From contig NZ_CP016447.1 in assembly GCF_001714725.1 (NCBI RefSeq), positions 3,529,501-3,593,500 on the forward strand: a DNA stretch of 64,000 bases. Reading direction: 5' to 3'. The translations under genes were made by a program, and so were the position numbers. The notes below the pieces were generated by a model. The model had not been told where the DNA came from and did no database searches. It saw nothing but the letters and a program-made list of their open reading frames with translations. Below are positions 55,908-64,000 of this stretch, one piece after another (within the stretch, counting starts at the first letter, position 1; every line of letters starts with the position of its first letter). The DNA is from Acidovorax sp. RAC01. GTDB taxonomy: Bacteria; Pseudomonadota; Gammaproteobacteria; Burkholderiales; Burkholderiaceae_C.

Positions 55908-57578
55908 ATGACGTCAATGCCCGTTGCCTCCGTCGCCCGCACCCATGACGTGTTCAACCAGAGCACGCCCTGGGCCGATGTGAACCTGTTCACCACCAAC
56001 GCGCCGCTGCAGTCCGCACTGCGCCTGCATGCCCCCGGCCTGCCGGTGGCGGGCCTCACGGCGCTGGGGGCAGAGATGGGCTCGGCCGACATGCAGGCCC
56101 ATGCGCGGCTGGCCAACACCCATAAGCCGCAGCTGCGCACGCATGACCGCTTTGGCCACCGCACCGACGTGGTGGAGTTCCACCCCAGTTACCACGCGCT
56201 GATGGGCGCGGCCCTGCGCCACGGCCTGCACGCCACGCCGTGGACGCGGCAGGACACCGCCCACGCCCACCTGGAGCGCGCGGCCGGCTTCATGCTGTTT
56301 ACCGAGGCCGAGCCTTCGGTGCTGTGCCCGGTGTCGATGAGCTATGCCGTCACGCCCGCACTGCGGGGCAACGGTGCCGTGTGGGCCGACTGGAGCAAAG
56401 GTCTGGCCAGCACGCAGTACGACCCGCGCCTGGCCCTGTACTCGCAAAAATCTGCGCTCACCATGGGCATGGGCATGACCGAAAAGCAGGGCGGATCGGA
56501 CGTGCGCGCCAACACCACGCAGGCGGTGGCCGATGGCGACGACGCCTGGGGTGCGCGCTACCGGCTGACGGGGCACAAATGGTTCTTCTCGGCACCCATG
56601 TGCGATGCCTTCCTGGTGCTGGCGCAGGCGCCGGGCGGGCTCACGTGCTTCTTTTTGCCGCGCGTGCTGCCCGACGGCACCGTGAACGCCATCCGCATCC
56701 AGCGCCTCAAAGACAAGCTGGGCAACCACGCCAACGCCAGCTCCGAGGTCGAGTTCATCGACGCCATGGCCTGGCGCGTGGGCCAGGAGGGCCGGGGCGT
56801 GGCGCAGATCCTGGAGATGGGCACCATGACGCGGCTCGACTGCGCTTTGGGCACCAGCGGCCTCATGCGCCAGGCGCTCTGCATTGCGCTGCACCACACG
56901 CGCCAGCGCTCGGCCTTTGGCAAGAAGCTCATCGAGCAGCCGCTGATGCGCAATGTGCTGGCCGACCTGGCGCTGGAAAGCGAAGCGGCCACGGCCCTTT
57001 CGATGCGACTTGCCAGCGCGTTTGACCACAAGGACCAGAGCGAGCACGAAGCCACCATGGCCCGCCTGCTCACGCCGGTGGCCAAGTTCTGGGTGTGCAA
57101 GCGCGGCAGCGTGTTTGCACAGGAGGCCATGGAATGCCTGGGCGGCAACGGCTACGTGGAGGAGGGCGGCGAAGGCGTGATGGCCCGCATCTACCGCGAG
57201 ATGCCGCTCAACTCCATCTGGGAAGGCGCGGGCAACATCATGGCGCTCGACCTGATGCGGGCGGTGCGCCGCGCCGACACCGCTGCCGCACTGGACGCAG
57301 AGCTGGCGCCGGCACGCGGCTCCCACCCGGCGCTGGATCGCCTGGCGGGCGCACTGCCGCTGCGCGTAGACGCCATGACCACCGAGGCCGAGGCCCGCCG
57401 CCTGGCGCAGGACGTGGCCCTGGCCATGCAGGCCGCGCTGCTGCTGCGCAGTGCGCCCGGTGCCGTGTTTCGCGCGTTCTGCGACTCGCGTCTGTCCGGC
57501 GACTGGGGCTACAGCTTTGGCACGCTGGGCGCGGGCGCGAACCTGGACGCTATCCTGGCCCGCGCACTCCCGGCCTGA
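55908..57578 (+). CDS. aidB: AidB-like acyl-CoA dehydrogenase
   Basis: A 556 aa flavoprotein of the AidB group, induced by alkylation damage in E. coli and proposed to protect DNA. TKHGMTEKQ-type segment (MGMGMTEKQGGSDVRANTTQ), LTGHKWFFSAPMCDAFLVLA and ECLGGNGYVEEGGEGVMARI, plus REMPLNSIWEGAGNIMALDL, are diagnostic. Length is typical of AidB. Ogt, another alkylation-repair protein, is encoded 2.2 kb downstream on the same strand. It starts 24 bases after the GNAT gene. A catabolic acyl-CoA dehydrogenase role cannot be excluded. Confidence 0.88.
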   Translation: MTSMPVASVARTHDVFNQSTPWADVNLFTTNAPLQSALRLHAPGLPVAGLTALGAEMGSADMQAHARLANTHKPQLRTHDRFGHRTDVVEFHPSYHALMGAALRHGLHATPWTRQDTAHAHLERAAGFMLFTEAEPSVLCPVSMSYAVTPALRGNGAVWADWSKGLASTQYDPRLALYSQKSALTMGMGMTEKQGGSDVRANTTQAVADGDDAWGARYRLTGHKWFFSAPMCDAFLVLAQAPGGLTCFFLPRVLPDGTVNAIRIQRLKDKLGNHANASSEVEFIDAMAWRVGQEGRGVAQILEMGTMTRLDCALGTSGLMRQALCIALHHTRQRSAFGKKLIEQPLMRNVLADLALESEAATALSMRLASAFDHKDQSEHEATMARLLTPVAKFWVCKRGSVFAQEAMECLGGNGYVEEGGEGVMARIYREMPLNSIWEGAGNIMALDLMRAVRRADTAAALDAELAPARGSHPALDRLAGALPLRVDAMTTEAEARRLAQDVALAMQAALLLRSAPGAVFRAFCDSRLSGDWGYSFGTLGAGANLDAILARALPA

Positions 57579-57606
57579 CCGGGTCTGACATCCTTTGGAG
57601 AACCCC

Positions 57607-58542
57607 ATGTCCCACCTCATCCTGCACCACTACCCCTCGTCGCCGTTCTCCGAAAAGATCCGGCTGGCGCTGGGCTACAAGCAACTGGCCTGGAAGTCGG
57701 TCATCATCCCCAGCGTCATGCCCAAGCCCGATGTGGTGGCGCTCACGGGCGGCTATCGCAAGACGCCGTTCCTGCAGATCGGTGCCGACATCTACTGCGA
57801 CTCGGCCCTGATCTGCGATGTGCTGGAGCACGAACAGCCCGAGCCCGTGCTGTACCCGCCGCACCTCAAGGGCGTGGCGCGTGTGTTTGCGCAGTGGGCC
57901 GACACCACGCTGTTCTGGGCTGCCATGGCCTACAACCTGCAGCCCAAGGGGGCTGCCGTGTTGTTTGCCCAGTTGCCCGCCGAAGCCGCCCAGGTGTTTG
58001 CAGCCGACCGCCGCGCCATGAGCGGCAACATGCAGCGCCACCGGCCCGAGGACGCCACCGCGGCCTACCGTTCGTACCTGCGCCGCATTGCGCACATGGT
58101 TGAAGAGCACGACTTCCTGTTTGGCACCGAACCCTGCGTGGCCGACTTTGCCACCTACCACCCGCTGTGGTTCACGCGCCAGTGCGTGCCGCTGATGTCC
58201 GAAATCTTTGCCGCCACCCCCGCGGTGCTGGAGTGGATGGACCGCATGGCCGCGCTGGGCCATGGCCGTATGGAGCGGTTCAGTGCGCAGGACGCGATCA
58301 CCGTGGCCGCCGGCATGGACCCATTGCCACTGGTGGGGGATGTATTCCAGGACGAGCACGGCATCCCGCTGGGCAGCCAGGTCACGATTGCTGCTGAGAC
58401 CTTTGGCACCGAGCCCACCGAGGGCGAGCTGGTTGCTGCCACCCGCACCCGCTACACGTTGCGCCGCACCGACCCGCGCGCGGGCACGGTGCATGTGCAC
58501 TTTCCGCGCATCGGTTATGCGCTGCGGGCGGTGGCGGGCTGA
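57607..58542 (+). CDS. Glutathione S-transferase-like protein
   Basis: A 311 aa protein with an N-terminal thioredoxin-like GST domain (1-80): LILHHYPSSPFSEKIRLALG, with Ser in the usual active-site region, and DSALICDVLE as the glutathione gamma-Glu contact. A helical C-terminal domain follows (90-210, DFLFGTEPCVADFATYHPLW), then an extra region of about 90 residues (ITIAAETFGTEPTEGELVAA-like) unlike standard GSTs. ATG 57607 is preferred; TTG 57595 would add four residues. It follows the AidB-like gene after 28 bases, consistent with detoxification of electrophiles. Confidence 0.85.
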   Translation: MSHLILHHYPSSPFSEKIRLALGYKQLAWKSVIIPSVMPKPDVVALTGGYRKTPFLQIGADIYCDSALICDVLEHEQPEPVLYPPHLKGVARVFAQWADTTLFWAAMAYNLQPKGAAVLFAQLPAEAAQVFAADRRAMSGNMQRHRPEDATAAYRSYLRRIAHMVEEHDFLFGTEPCVADFATYHPLWFTRQCVPLMSEIFAATPAVLEWMDRMAALGHGRMERFSAQDAITVAAGMDPLPLVGDVFQDEHGIPLGSQVTIAAETFGTEPTEGELVAATRTRYTLRRTDPRAGTVHVHFPRIGYALRAVAG

Positions 58543-58637
58543 GGGGCCGCGCCGGTTTTTCGCCGAGCACAGCACCGTAACACGGCAACACCACAGCATC
58601 ACAGCACTACACCAGACCCAGCGCGTTCACCCCCACC

Positions 58638-58706
58638 CGTTCGGGCTGAGCCTGTCGAAGCCAGGGCATCGCGCCAAGAGCCCTGCGACACGCTCAGGGC
58701 CAACGC
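58638..58706. repeat. TTCGGGCTGAGCCTGTCGAA-type inverted repeat
   Basis: CGTTCGGGCTGAGCCTGTCG (58638 onward) is matched by an imperfect reverse complement at 58681-58705 (CCCTGCGACACGCTCAGGGC..). Palindromes built on this core are frequent in many proteobacterial genomes. It lies between the GST-like and SDR genes. Confidence 0.7.
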
Positions 58707-58776
58707 TGAAAAAAGCCAGCGCCTCCACCGATTCACCGATCGACCCCAACCACATGACTTCCAGGAGACAAAAACC

Positions 58777-59682
58777 ATGATCGACAATTTTTCCGGCAAA
58801 ACCGCCGTCCTCACTGGCGCTGGCTCAGGCTTTGGCCTCGAATGCGCGCGCATTGGCGCCCGCCTGGGCATGAACCTTGTCCTCGTCGACGTGCAGCAGG
58901 ACGCCCTGGACGCAGCCGCCGCCGAGATGCAGGCCGCAGGCAGCCAGGTGCTGGCCCGCAAGGTGGATGTATCGAACGCCGCGCAGATGGAGCAGCTGGC
59001 TGCCGATGTGCAGCAGCGCTTTGGCGCGCCGCACCTGGTGTTCAACAACGCCGGCGTGGGCGCGGGTGGCCTGGTGTGGGAGAACTCGGTGAAAGACTGG
59101 GAATGGGTGCTGGGCGTGAACCTGATGGGCGTGGTCCACGGTGTGCGCCTGTTCACCCCCATGATGCTGGCCGCCGCCAAGGCCGACCCCGCCTGGCGTG
59201 GCCACATCGTCAATACGGCCAGCATGGCCGGGCTGCTCAACGCGCCCAACATGGGCATCTACAACGTGAGCAAACACGCGGTGGTGAGCCTGTCGGAAAC
59301 GCTATACCAGGACTTGTCGCTGGTCACCGACCAGATCAGCGCCAGCGTGCTGTGCCCGTACTTCGTGCCCACGGGCATCAGCCAGAGCCATCGCAACCGG
59401 CCGCAGGACATGGCGGTGGAGAAGCCCACCAAGAGCCAGCTCATCGGCCAGGCCATGAGCGACAAGGCCGTGGGCAGCGGCAAGGTGACCGCCGCCGAGG
59501 TGGCGCAAAAAGTGTTTGACGCAGCGGCCCAAGGCCAGTTCTACATCTACAGCCACCCCAAGGCCCTGGCCTCAGTGCAGACGCGCATGGAAGACGTGAT
59601 GATGGGCCGCAACCCCACCGACCCGTTTGCTGCCAAGCCCGAGCTGGGCGCGCAACTGCGCGCGGCGCTGCGGGCCGATTGA
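58777..59682 (+). CDS. SDR-family oxidoreductase
   Basis: A 301 aa classical SDR. TGAGSGFGLECARIGARLGM is the nucleotide-binding motif, NNAGVGAGG follows, the active Ser is in NTASMAGLLN and the Tyr/Lys pair in IYNVSKHAVVS. LVSDQISASVLCPYFVPTGI-like region and a C-terminal extension beyond 260 residues are seen. AGGAGACAAAAACC precedes the start at 58777. The substrate is unknown. The preceding intergenic DNA carries an inverted repeat, so it may have its own promoter. Confidence 0.9.
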   Translation: MIDNFSGKTAVLTGAGSGFGLECARIGARLGMNLVLVDVQQDALDAAAAEMQAAGSQVLARKVDVSNAAQMEQLAADVQQRFGAPHLVFNNAGVGAGGLVWENSVKDWEWVLGVNLMGVVHGVRLFTPMMLAAAKADPAWRGHIVNTASMAGLLNAPNMGIYNVSKHAVVSLSETLYQDLSLVTDQISASVLCPYFVPTGISQSHRNRPQDMAVEKPTKSQLIGQAMSDKAVGSGKVTAAEVAQKVFDAAAQGQFYIYSHPKALASVQTRMEDVMMGRNPTDPFAAKPELGAQLRAALRAD

Positions 59683-59724
59683 TGGCGCACGCGCAGGCTG
59701 GGTGCCGAAGATATGAGAAAAATT

Positions 59725-59770
59725 GGCCTTTGGCGCTTATCCGGTAAGCGCTAATAGCTATCAAAAAAGT
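59725..59770 (+). repeat. AGCTAT-type interspersed repeat before ogt
   Basis: GGCCTTTGGCGCTTATCCGG, TAAGCGCTAAT and AGCTATCAAAAAA. The central GCGCTTA-TCCG-GTAAGCGC arms form a hairpin. This is the cleanest copy in the window. Confidence 0.8.
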
Positions 59771-59805
59771 AGTGGTCACCAAGCCTGCAAGGAGGGACCC
59801 GCACG

Positions 59806-60366
59806 GTGCCTGATGCCGCCCCTGGCCACGGCCATGCGCTGTTCGACACCGCCATGGGCACCTGCGGCATGGCCTGGGGCCCGGGCGGCATCGTGGCCGT
59901 GCAGCTGCCCGAGGCGGATGCCGAGGCGACCCGGGCGCGATTGCTGCGCAGCCATGCCCACTGTGCGCAGCCTGCGGAGCCCCCCGCCACTGTGCGCAGC
60001 GCCATCGAGGGCATCCAGGCGTTGCTCGCCGGGCAGCCGCGCGACCTGTGCGAGGTGCTGCTCGACATGTCCGGCATCTCGCCGTTTCACCAGCAGGTGT
60101 ATGCCATTGCCCGGGCCATACCGCCGGGCCGCACGCGCACCTATGGCGAGGTGGCCGAACAGATCGGCAGCAAGGGCCTTTCGCGCGCCGTGGGGCAGGC
60201 GCTGGGTCTGAACCCCTTTGCGCCGGTGGTGCCCTGCCATCGGGTGCTGGCGGCAGGCGACCGGCCAGGCGGCTTTTCGGCATCTGGCGGTGCGCTGACC
60301 AAGCTGCGCATGCTGCAGATGGAAGGCGCGTGCCCGGGTGGAACACCATCGCTGTTTGATTGGTAA
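59806..60366 (+). CDS. ogt: Methylated-DNA--[protein]-cysteine S-methyltransferase
   Basis: A 186 aa suicide DNA-repair protein that moves the methyl group from O6-methylguanine or O4-methylthymine to its own Cys. The acceptor Cys144 is in VVPCHRVLAAGD; RTYGEVAEQIGSKGLSRAVG holds the DNA-binding helix and Arg finger, and LGLNPFAPV precedes the active site. No Ada-type N-terminal domain. The start is GTG 59806 behind AAGGAGG with a 10-base spacing. It is in the same direction as the AidB-like gene upstream. Confidence 0.93.
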   Translation: MPDAAPGHGHALFDTAMGTCGMAWGPGGIVAVQLPEADAEATRARLLRSHAHCAQPAEPPATVRSAIEGIQALLAGQPRDLCEVLLDMSGISPFHQQVYAIARAIPPGRTRTYGEVAEQIGSKGLSRAVGQALGLNPFAPVVPCHRVLAAGDRPGGFSASGGALTKLRMLQMEGACPGGTPSLFDW

Positions 60367-60871
60367 CTGATCGTTTCGGTTCTTGGCGGATTGGCTGTGG
60401 CCTGGAAAAGGCCGCTCGGGTGGTCTGTTCGACAGCGTACAGACTCGTGGCCCCAGCCCCTCGTACAAGAGGATCGGAGCGCTGCCGCAACGCGGTGGCG
60501 CCATTCACTCGTGTACCAGGAGCCGCCTCTATGTACCAGCCATCCACCCTTGCCTCTGCGTGGGACACGTCGTGCGTCGGGCAGCCGGCAGACGTGTCGC
60601 TGCTGGAGCTTTCCCACCTGGGTGAACACCAGGCGCACTGCGGCGCTTTGCGCGGGCCGCTGGACCAGTTGCTCGCTGGTGCCGCATGGCTGCAGACCCT
60701 GGTGGCCGAACATGTGGTGCCTGCCACTGCACATACCGGGCTGCCCGTGGACTGTGGTTTGGCACCCGCTGCAGGTAGGCCATGCAGCGTGATGGCATCG
60801 TGTTGCCGGTGTTACATTGAGTTGTATTGCTCGTGGCAATGCTGCGAGCCCACTGGCAAGGAGCCCTTCTC
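60367..60871. other. Region between ogt and the diguanylate cyclase gene
   Basis: About 500 bases without a firm gene. One low-confidence ORF (60531-60896) is listed separately. AAGGAG at 60858-60863 belongs to the diguanylate cyclase gene. Confidence 0.5.
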
Positions 60872-60896
60872 ATGTCCCCGGAACGCCAACGGCTGA
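60531..60896 (+). CDS. Doubtful ORF, 121 aa
   Basis: Starts at ATG 60531 with AGGAG about 10 bases upstream. The first 85 residues (MYQPSTLASAWDTSCVGQPA..) are compatible with a soluble protein with a helical middle (DQLLAGAAWLQTLVAEHVVP), but the last 35 are Cys-rich (SCCRCYIELYCSWQCC) and unlikely. It runs 25 bases into the diguanylate cyclase gene in another frame. No family recognised. A genuine gene with an overlong 3' frame or a chance ORF are both possible. Confidence 0.25.
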   Translation: MYQPSTLASAWDTSCVGQPADVSLLELSHLGEHQAHCGALRGPLDQLLAGAAWLQTLVAEHVVPATAHTGLPVDCGLAPAAGRPCSVMASCCRCYIELYCSWQCCEPTGKEPFSCPRNANG

Positions 60897-61894
60897 TTCG
60901 TCTGCTGTTCGATGAATACATCGAGATGTATGCCGCGCGGGATGCAAGGCTGGTAACGCGTTTCAGCGACAGCTTCAGCGGGTTTGCGGGCAGCAGCGAT
61001 CAGCTCGTCAAAAGCCGCAGCGAGTGGGTTGACGTGACGCTGCAGGACTTCGGTCAGGTCCCGGGTCGAATCGGTATCGACGTGGTGGACCTCTGGCCTC
61101 AGGAGTTGAGCGAAGACGTAGTGGCGGTCACCGCGTTTTTTCACATTCACCTGCCCATTCCCGATGCGCTGTTCGCGCGCGAGACGGCGCGGCTCGTGCT
61201 GGTGTTCCGCCTTGAAGGCGACGACTGGAAGATTGCACACAGCAGCATTTCCATCCCCTACGGCCTGGCGCGTGACGGCGAGGTGTACCCGGTGGGCCGG
61301 CTGCAGCAGCGCAACCGGGAGCTGGAAGCGCTGGTGCAGGAGCGCACCGAGGCCCTGGCCTTGGCCAATCAACGGCTGCAGCTGATCAGCAACACCGATG
61401 GACTGACCGGCATTGCCAACCGCCGCCATTTTGACCAGACCCTGGCGCACGAATGGGCCCGCGCCCAGCGGGCACAAACGCCCCTGTCCCTTGTCATGCT
61501 CGATGTGGATGTCTTCAAGCACTTCAACGACCACTACGGGCATCTGGCCGGCGACAAATGCCTGCAGGCGCTGGCCCTGACCCTGGTCCAGACGGGCGGA
61601 CGACGCGACGGCGACCTCGTGGCGCGCTTTGGGGGCGAAGAGTTTGTGGTGCTGTTGCCCGCGTCGGACACACCGGCTGCCATGGACGTGGCCCAGCGCA
61701 TACAGCAGGCCATCCACGCGCTGGCGCTGCCACATGAGGGAGCCCCGCACGGCATCGTGACCATGAGTTTGGGTGTGGCCACGCTGGTGCCTCAGCGAGA
61801 CCAGGCAGAGCAGGAACTGGTGCGCCGCGCCGATCGCGCCATGTACCGGGCCAAGCAGGGCGGCCGTAACCGCATTGAGCGGGCACCGGACTGA
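60872..61894 (+). CDS. Diguanylate cyclase with N-terminal NTF2/SnoaL-like domain
   Basis: A 340 aa GGDEF protein predicted to make cyclic di-GMP. Residues about 5-145 look like an NTF2/SnoaL-type sensor domain (LLFDEYIEMYAARDARLVTR, VDVTLQDFGQVP, VLVFRLEGDDWKIAHSSIS). A coiled coil (QQRNRELEALVQERTEALAL) links to the GGDEF domain (about 175-335) with DGLTGIANRRHFDQ, VMLDVDVFKHFNDHYGH and the intact active site GGEEF. RDGD five residues before it is an I-site (RxxD) for product inhibition. There are no membrane segments. Start 60872 follows AAGGAG by 8 bases. Confidence 0.9.
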   Translation: MSPERQRLIRLLFDEYIEMYAARDARLVTRFSDSFSGFAGSSDQLVKSRSEWVDVTLQDFGQVPGRIGIDVVDLWPQELSEDVVAVTAFFHIHLPIPDALFARETARLVLVFRLEGDDWKIAHSSISIPYGLARDGEVYPVGRLQQRNRELEALVQERTEALALANQRLQLISNTDGLTGIANRRHFDQTLAHEWARAQRAQTPLSLVMLDVDVFKHFNDHYGHLAGDKCLQALALTLVQTGGRRDGDLVARFGGEEFVVLLPASDTPAAMDVAQRIQQAIHALALPHEGAPHGIVTMSLGVATLVPQRDQAEQELVRRADRAMYRAKQGGRNRIERAPD

Positions 61895-62112
61895 GCTGCG
61901 GGCACCCGCATGGTGTGTTGCGGTCACCCCCGCAAAGTGTGGTGACTGCGGGTTCCAGACCTGTCCGACTGAACAACCTGTTCACACATGGCACCTGGAT
62001 GCCAGGAATGGGTGCGCATGTTCCTGGCGGACGCTTGCCGCAGCGCGCCACCGGCGTGCCTGGGTTCAGGCCCTTGCGCACGGTCCCGGGCGGCTGTACC
62101 GCGCTGGCACAT

Positions 62113-63210
62113 TCAGTCCGATGCTTTCCCCGGAACCGCGGCCAGGGCTTCTGCCACGCCCCGCACCGTCAGCGGCGCGCAGCCTTCGGCGTGGTTGCTG
62201 ATGGCCACATAGGCGTTCTGTCCCCCGCGCGTGACCGCGGCGATCACCCTGGCAAGTTCGGCACGGGTGGATAGGTCGGGATGGTGGAGGCGGTCATAGG
62301 GGGCGTAAATGCGCTGCGCGTCTTCGTAGCCATGCGGGCCGTGCACCGGGTTGAGGTTCCAGCGGCACACCAGGGGCCCTGGCCACAGCGCACGCAGCAC
62401 CGGCAGTTGCTCGGCCAGGGACGGCATCTTGGCGTGCAGGCCCAGGCAGTAGGTTGCGCCGGTGTCGCGCAGCACCGCGGCAAAGTCGGGTGTGAGCCAC
62501 TCAGGGTCGCGCACTTCCACGGCCAGCACGCCCCCCGGTGTGCTCTCTGACACCCGTGGCTGGGCGGCCAGCATGGTGTGCAGGCGCGCCAGTACCTCAT
62601 GCATGCGATCGAGCTGCGCCAGCGGCAGGGGGCTGAGCTGGAACACCAGCGCGCCGATCTTGTGCCCGAGCCCCTGCAGCGCGGGCTCCACAAATTCCGT
62701 GCGTGCCAGCTGCGGGTCGAGGAACGCGGTGTTGGGCTGTCGCCCCCGGCCGTCCTCGCTGCGCACCAGCGCATCGGTGACCAGGCTGGGCGCCTTCACC
62801 ACAAAGCGGAAGTTGTCGGGCACCTGCGATGCGTAGCGCTCGTATTCGCTCACCGTGAGCGGGCGGTAAAAGCCCCGGTCGATGCTGACGGTGCGAAACA
62901 GCGGGTGCTGCGCATACACGGCCAGGCCCTGGCGCGACAGTTGTGATTCGGACGGGCTGCCTTCCCACACCAGACCCTGCCAGCCCGGGTAGGTCCAGGA
63001 CGAAGTACCCAGGTGGGCGAGCGGTGGCAGGGCCGTGCCCAGGGCCAGCAGCGCGTCGTCGAACACTGCCGGGGCCACGGCTGCAGCCGTGCGCTTGCGC
63101 GGAGCCGGCGCATCCTGCGGGCCTTTGAGCGCGTTGCGAGGCTGTTGCGCGGCTTTGGCAGGAGCGGGCGGTGGTGTCGGGATATCTCCGCCAAACAGGT
63201 CGTCTTGCAT
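62113..63210 (-). CDS. DUF72 (YecE-like) protein
   Basis: A 365 aa protein of the DUF72 family, a TIM-barrel fold of unknown biochemical role. LGTSSWTYPGWQGLVWEGSP is the family's N-terminal motif, then FRTVSIDRGFYRPLTVSEYE, FRFVVKAPSLVTDALV, LVFQLSPLP and AVEVRDPEWL; the C-terminal GQNAYVAISNHAEGCAPLTV contains the typical NH-AEG motif. The first 60 residues are a Pro/Ala-rich low-complexity extension. Start 63210 (MQDDLFGGDIP) is the first ATG. A small unknown gene lies 86 bases upstream on the same strand. Confidence 0.88.
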   Translation of the reverse strand: MQDDLFGGDIPTPPPAPAKAAQQPRNALKGPQDAPAPRKRTAAAVAPAVFDDALLALGTALPPLAHLGTSSWTYPGWQGLVWEGSPSESQLSRQGLAVYAQHPLFRTVSIDRGFYRPLTVSEYERYASQVPDNFRFVVKAPSLVTDALVRSEDGRGRQPNTAFLDPQLARTEFVEPALQGLGHKIGALVFQLSPLPLAQLDRMHEVLARLHTMLAAQPRVSESTPGGVLAVEVRDPEWLTPDFAAVLRDTGATYCLGLHAKMPSLAEQLPVLRALWPGPLVCRWNLNPVHGPHGYEDAQRIYAPYDRLHHPDLSTRAELARVIAAVTRGGQNAYVAISNHAEGCAPLTVRGVAEALAAVPGKASD

Positions 63211-63296
63211 GTGGTCAGGTCAGCGGGAGCCAGCCGCAGGCGTTGTTCCGAGGGGCCGTGCAGGGCTTCCGTATCCGCCGGGGCGAGGGAAACAGG

Positions 63297-63719
63297 TCAT
63301 CGGCTTTCGCCCGTCTCAGGGGCTGCAAACAGCCCGCCTTCGTCCAGCAGTTCGTAGGCAATGTCCGGGCATCGGTCCATGCTCTTGCGGATGGCTGCAG
63401 GGATGGACTGCCGCGTCTTGCGGCACAGGCCGGGTTGCTCCAGCACCAGCATGGTGATGCCGCGCACCGTGCGCACCTCGCGCGGGCCCGGCGCAATGGC
63501 GATGCGGATGCCCAGCTGCTGCTCCATGCGCTGCTGCATGTGGCGCAGGTCGGCCAGGCTGGTGAGGTTCTCCAGCCGCTGCACCAGCACTTTCTCTTGC
63601 GCACTGGTGAGCTGCAGGATGCGCAGGTCTGCGCCCGGCGTCTGCAGCAGCTCGTCGCGCTGGCAGACGCAGGCGCCTGGCGGGCATTCGGTGCGGATGA
63701 TGAAGGGGGCGGTGTTCAT
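63297..63719 (-). CDS. Small unknown protein with N-terminal CPPGACVC motif
   Basis: A 140 aa soluble protein that I cannot place in a family. The N-terminus MNTAPFIIRTECPPGACVCQ has three Cys within eight residues; two more Cys follow (GLCRK near 97, DRCPD near 113). Residues 35-75 are predicted helical (TSAQEKVLVQRLENLTSLAD), followed by strands (GIRIAIAPG, VRTVRGITMLVLEQPG). Cys spacing would allow a metal or Fe-S site but does not match a known pattern. It is divergent from tex and upstream of the DUF72 gene on the same strand. Confidence 0.65.
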   Translation of the reverse strand: MNTAPFIIRTECPPGACVCQRDELLQTPGADLRILQLTSAQEKVLVQRLENLTSLADLRHMQQRMEQQLGIRIAIAPGPREVRTVRGITMLVLEQPGLCRKTRQSIPAAIRKSMDRCPDIAYELLDEGGLFAAPETGESR

Positions 63720-63929
63720 GGCGACGGGGCGCGCGGCTGGCGCTGCGCTGCCATTCTAGAAGTGGCGCTGCGGGAGGGGGCGCAGCGTTTTCAGCAGGGC
63801 GCCACCACCCGCGCAGGGCAGGGCGATGGCCCCCTGCCAAGGCGGCTGCCCGGCCCCCAGGAGCCCGCGGGCGCTGTGGCAAACTCCCGCGCTTCGTGTC
63901 TTGTTTGAGTCTCAGAGAGTTCGCCACAC

Positions 63930-64000
63930 ATGCAGCAGATCATCCGGCAGCTGGCCGCAGAAATCAGGGTCAATGAACAACAGGTGCGTGCAGCGGTGGA
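63930..64000 (+). CDS. tex: Tex RNA-binding transcriptional accessory protein, N-terminal fragment (cut by window edge)
   Basis: Only 23 codons are inside the window. MQQIIRQLAAEIRVNEQQVR followed by AAV matches the N-terminal helix of Tex proteins (the family starts with MQ-I---LA-EL-V---QV-AAV). Tex is a large S1-domain nucleic-acid-binding protein. The start at 63930 is the only ATG in a suitable place. The assignment relies on a short stretch, so it is probable rather than certain. Confidence 0.75.
   Translation, partial: MQQIIRQLAAEIRVNEQQVRAAV

Noticed and set aside
58638..58706. Terminator behind the GST-like gene
   Set aside because: The palindrome is of a widespread dispersed type, is imperfect and lacks a T run; kept as a repeat only.

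Overview
The window is G+C-rich chromosomal DNA of a betaproteobacterium, most likely a member of the Comamonadaceae close to Acidovorax. Pointers are the gene content (gyrA next to an OmpA-like porin, ubiG-gph-ssrA, a Burkholderiales-type second IF-1, a hut cluster with HutF/HutG), the tmRNA tag ANDERFALAA, and several dispersed repeat families that I associate with this group. The assignment is inference from familiarity; no search was run. I see no prophage, integrase, transposase gene or CRISPR array. Both edges cut genes: gyrA on the left (minus strand) and tex on the right (plus strand).

Layout. 1-3.7 kb: housekeeping block with gyrA (partial), an OmpA-family protein with a tandem Ala/Pro linker, ubiG, gph and tmRNA. 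3.7-5.4 kb: a poorly coding stretch behind ssrA with small unrecognised ORFs. 5.4-8.5 kb: an envelope-stress type unit, a Spy-like lipoprotein, a divergent Spy-like paralogue without signal peptide, an OmpR-type regulator and a CpxA-like kinase. 8.9-20.2 kb: a complete histidine utilisation locus on one strand: a NitT/SsuA-type ABC transporter, hutC, hutH, hutU, hutD, hutI, hutF, hutG, with two HutC-like operators. 20.7-27.1 kb (minus): a LIV-type ABC importer, with a LysE/RhtB exporter gene inside the run and psd at its end. 27.5-30.3 kb: an HPP/CBS membrane protein, infA, tRNA-Pro and a DUF1624 membrane protein. 30.5-34.1 kb (minus): selO-msrB-yciB-bolA-ppiC, closely spaced. 34.3-45.8 kb: a Crp/Fnr regulator, a DmdB-like acyl-CoA ligase, a second LIV transporter, a FadB-like multifunctional protein and a thiolase, which together look like uptake, activation and beta-oxidation of a carboxylic acid.

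46.1-50.5 kb (minus) holds the least familiar system: three translationally coupled genes for exported proteins (a Kelch-like propeller protein of 809 aa, a 258 aa protein with a calcium-type DGDGRPD loop, and a 388 aa secreted protein). 50.6-60.4 kb is a one-direction series of acyl-CoA, SDR, thioesterase, MDR, GNAT, AidB-like, GST-like and Ogt genes. 60.9-64 kb: a diguanylate cyclase with an NTF2-like sensor region, a DUF72 protein, a cysteine-containing conserved-looking small protein and the start of tex.

Cross-cutting signals: an interspersed repeat built around AGCTAT motifs occurs between genes and apparently also inside livG and selO, where it is translated; a second palindromic repeat sits right behind three operon ends; a LivF homologue carries Arg in place of the Walker A Lys; and operator-like palindromes sit in front of the hut and beta-oxidation genes.
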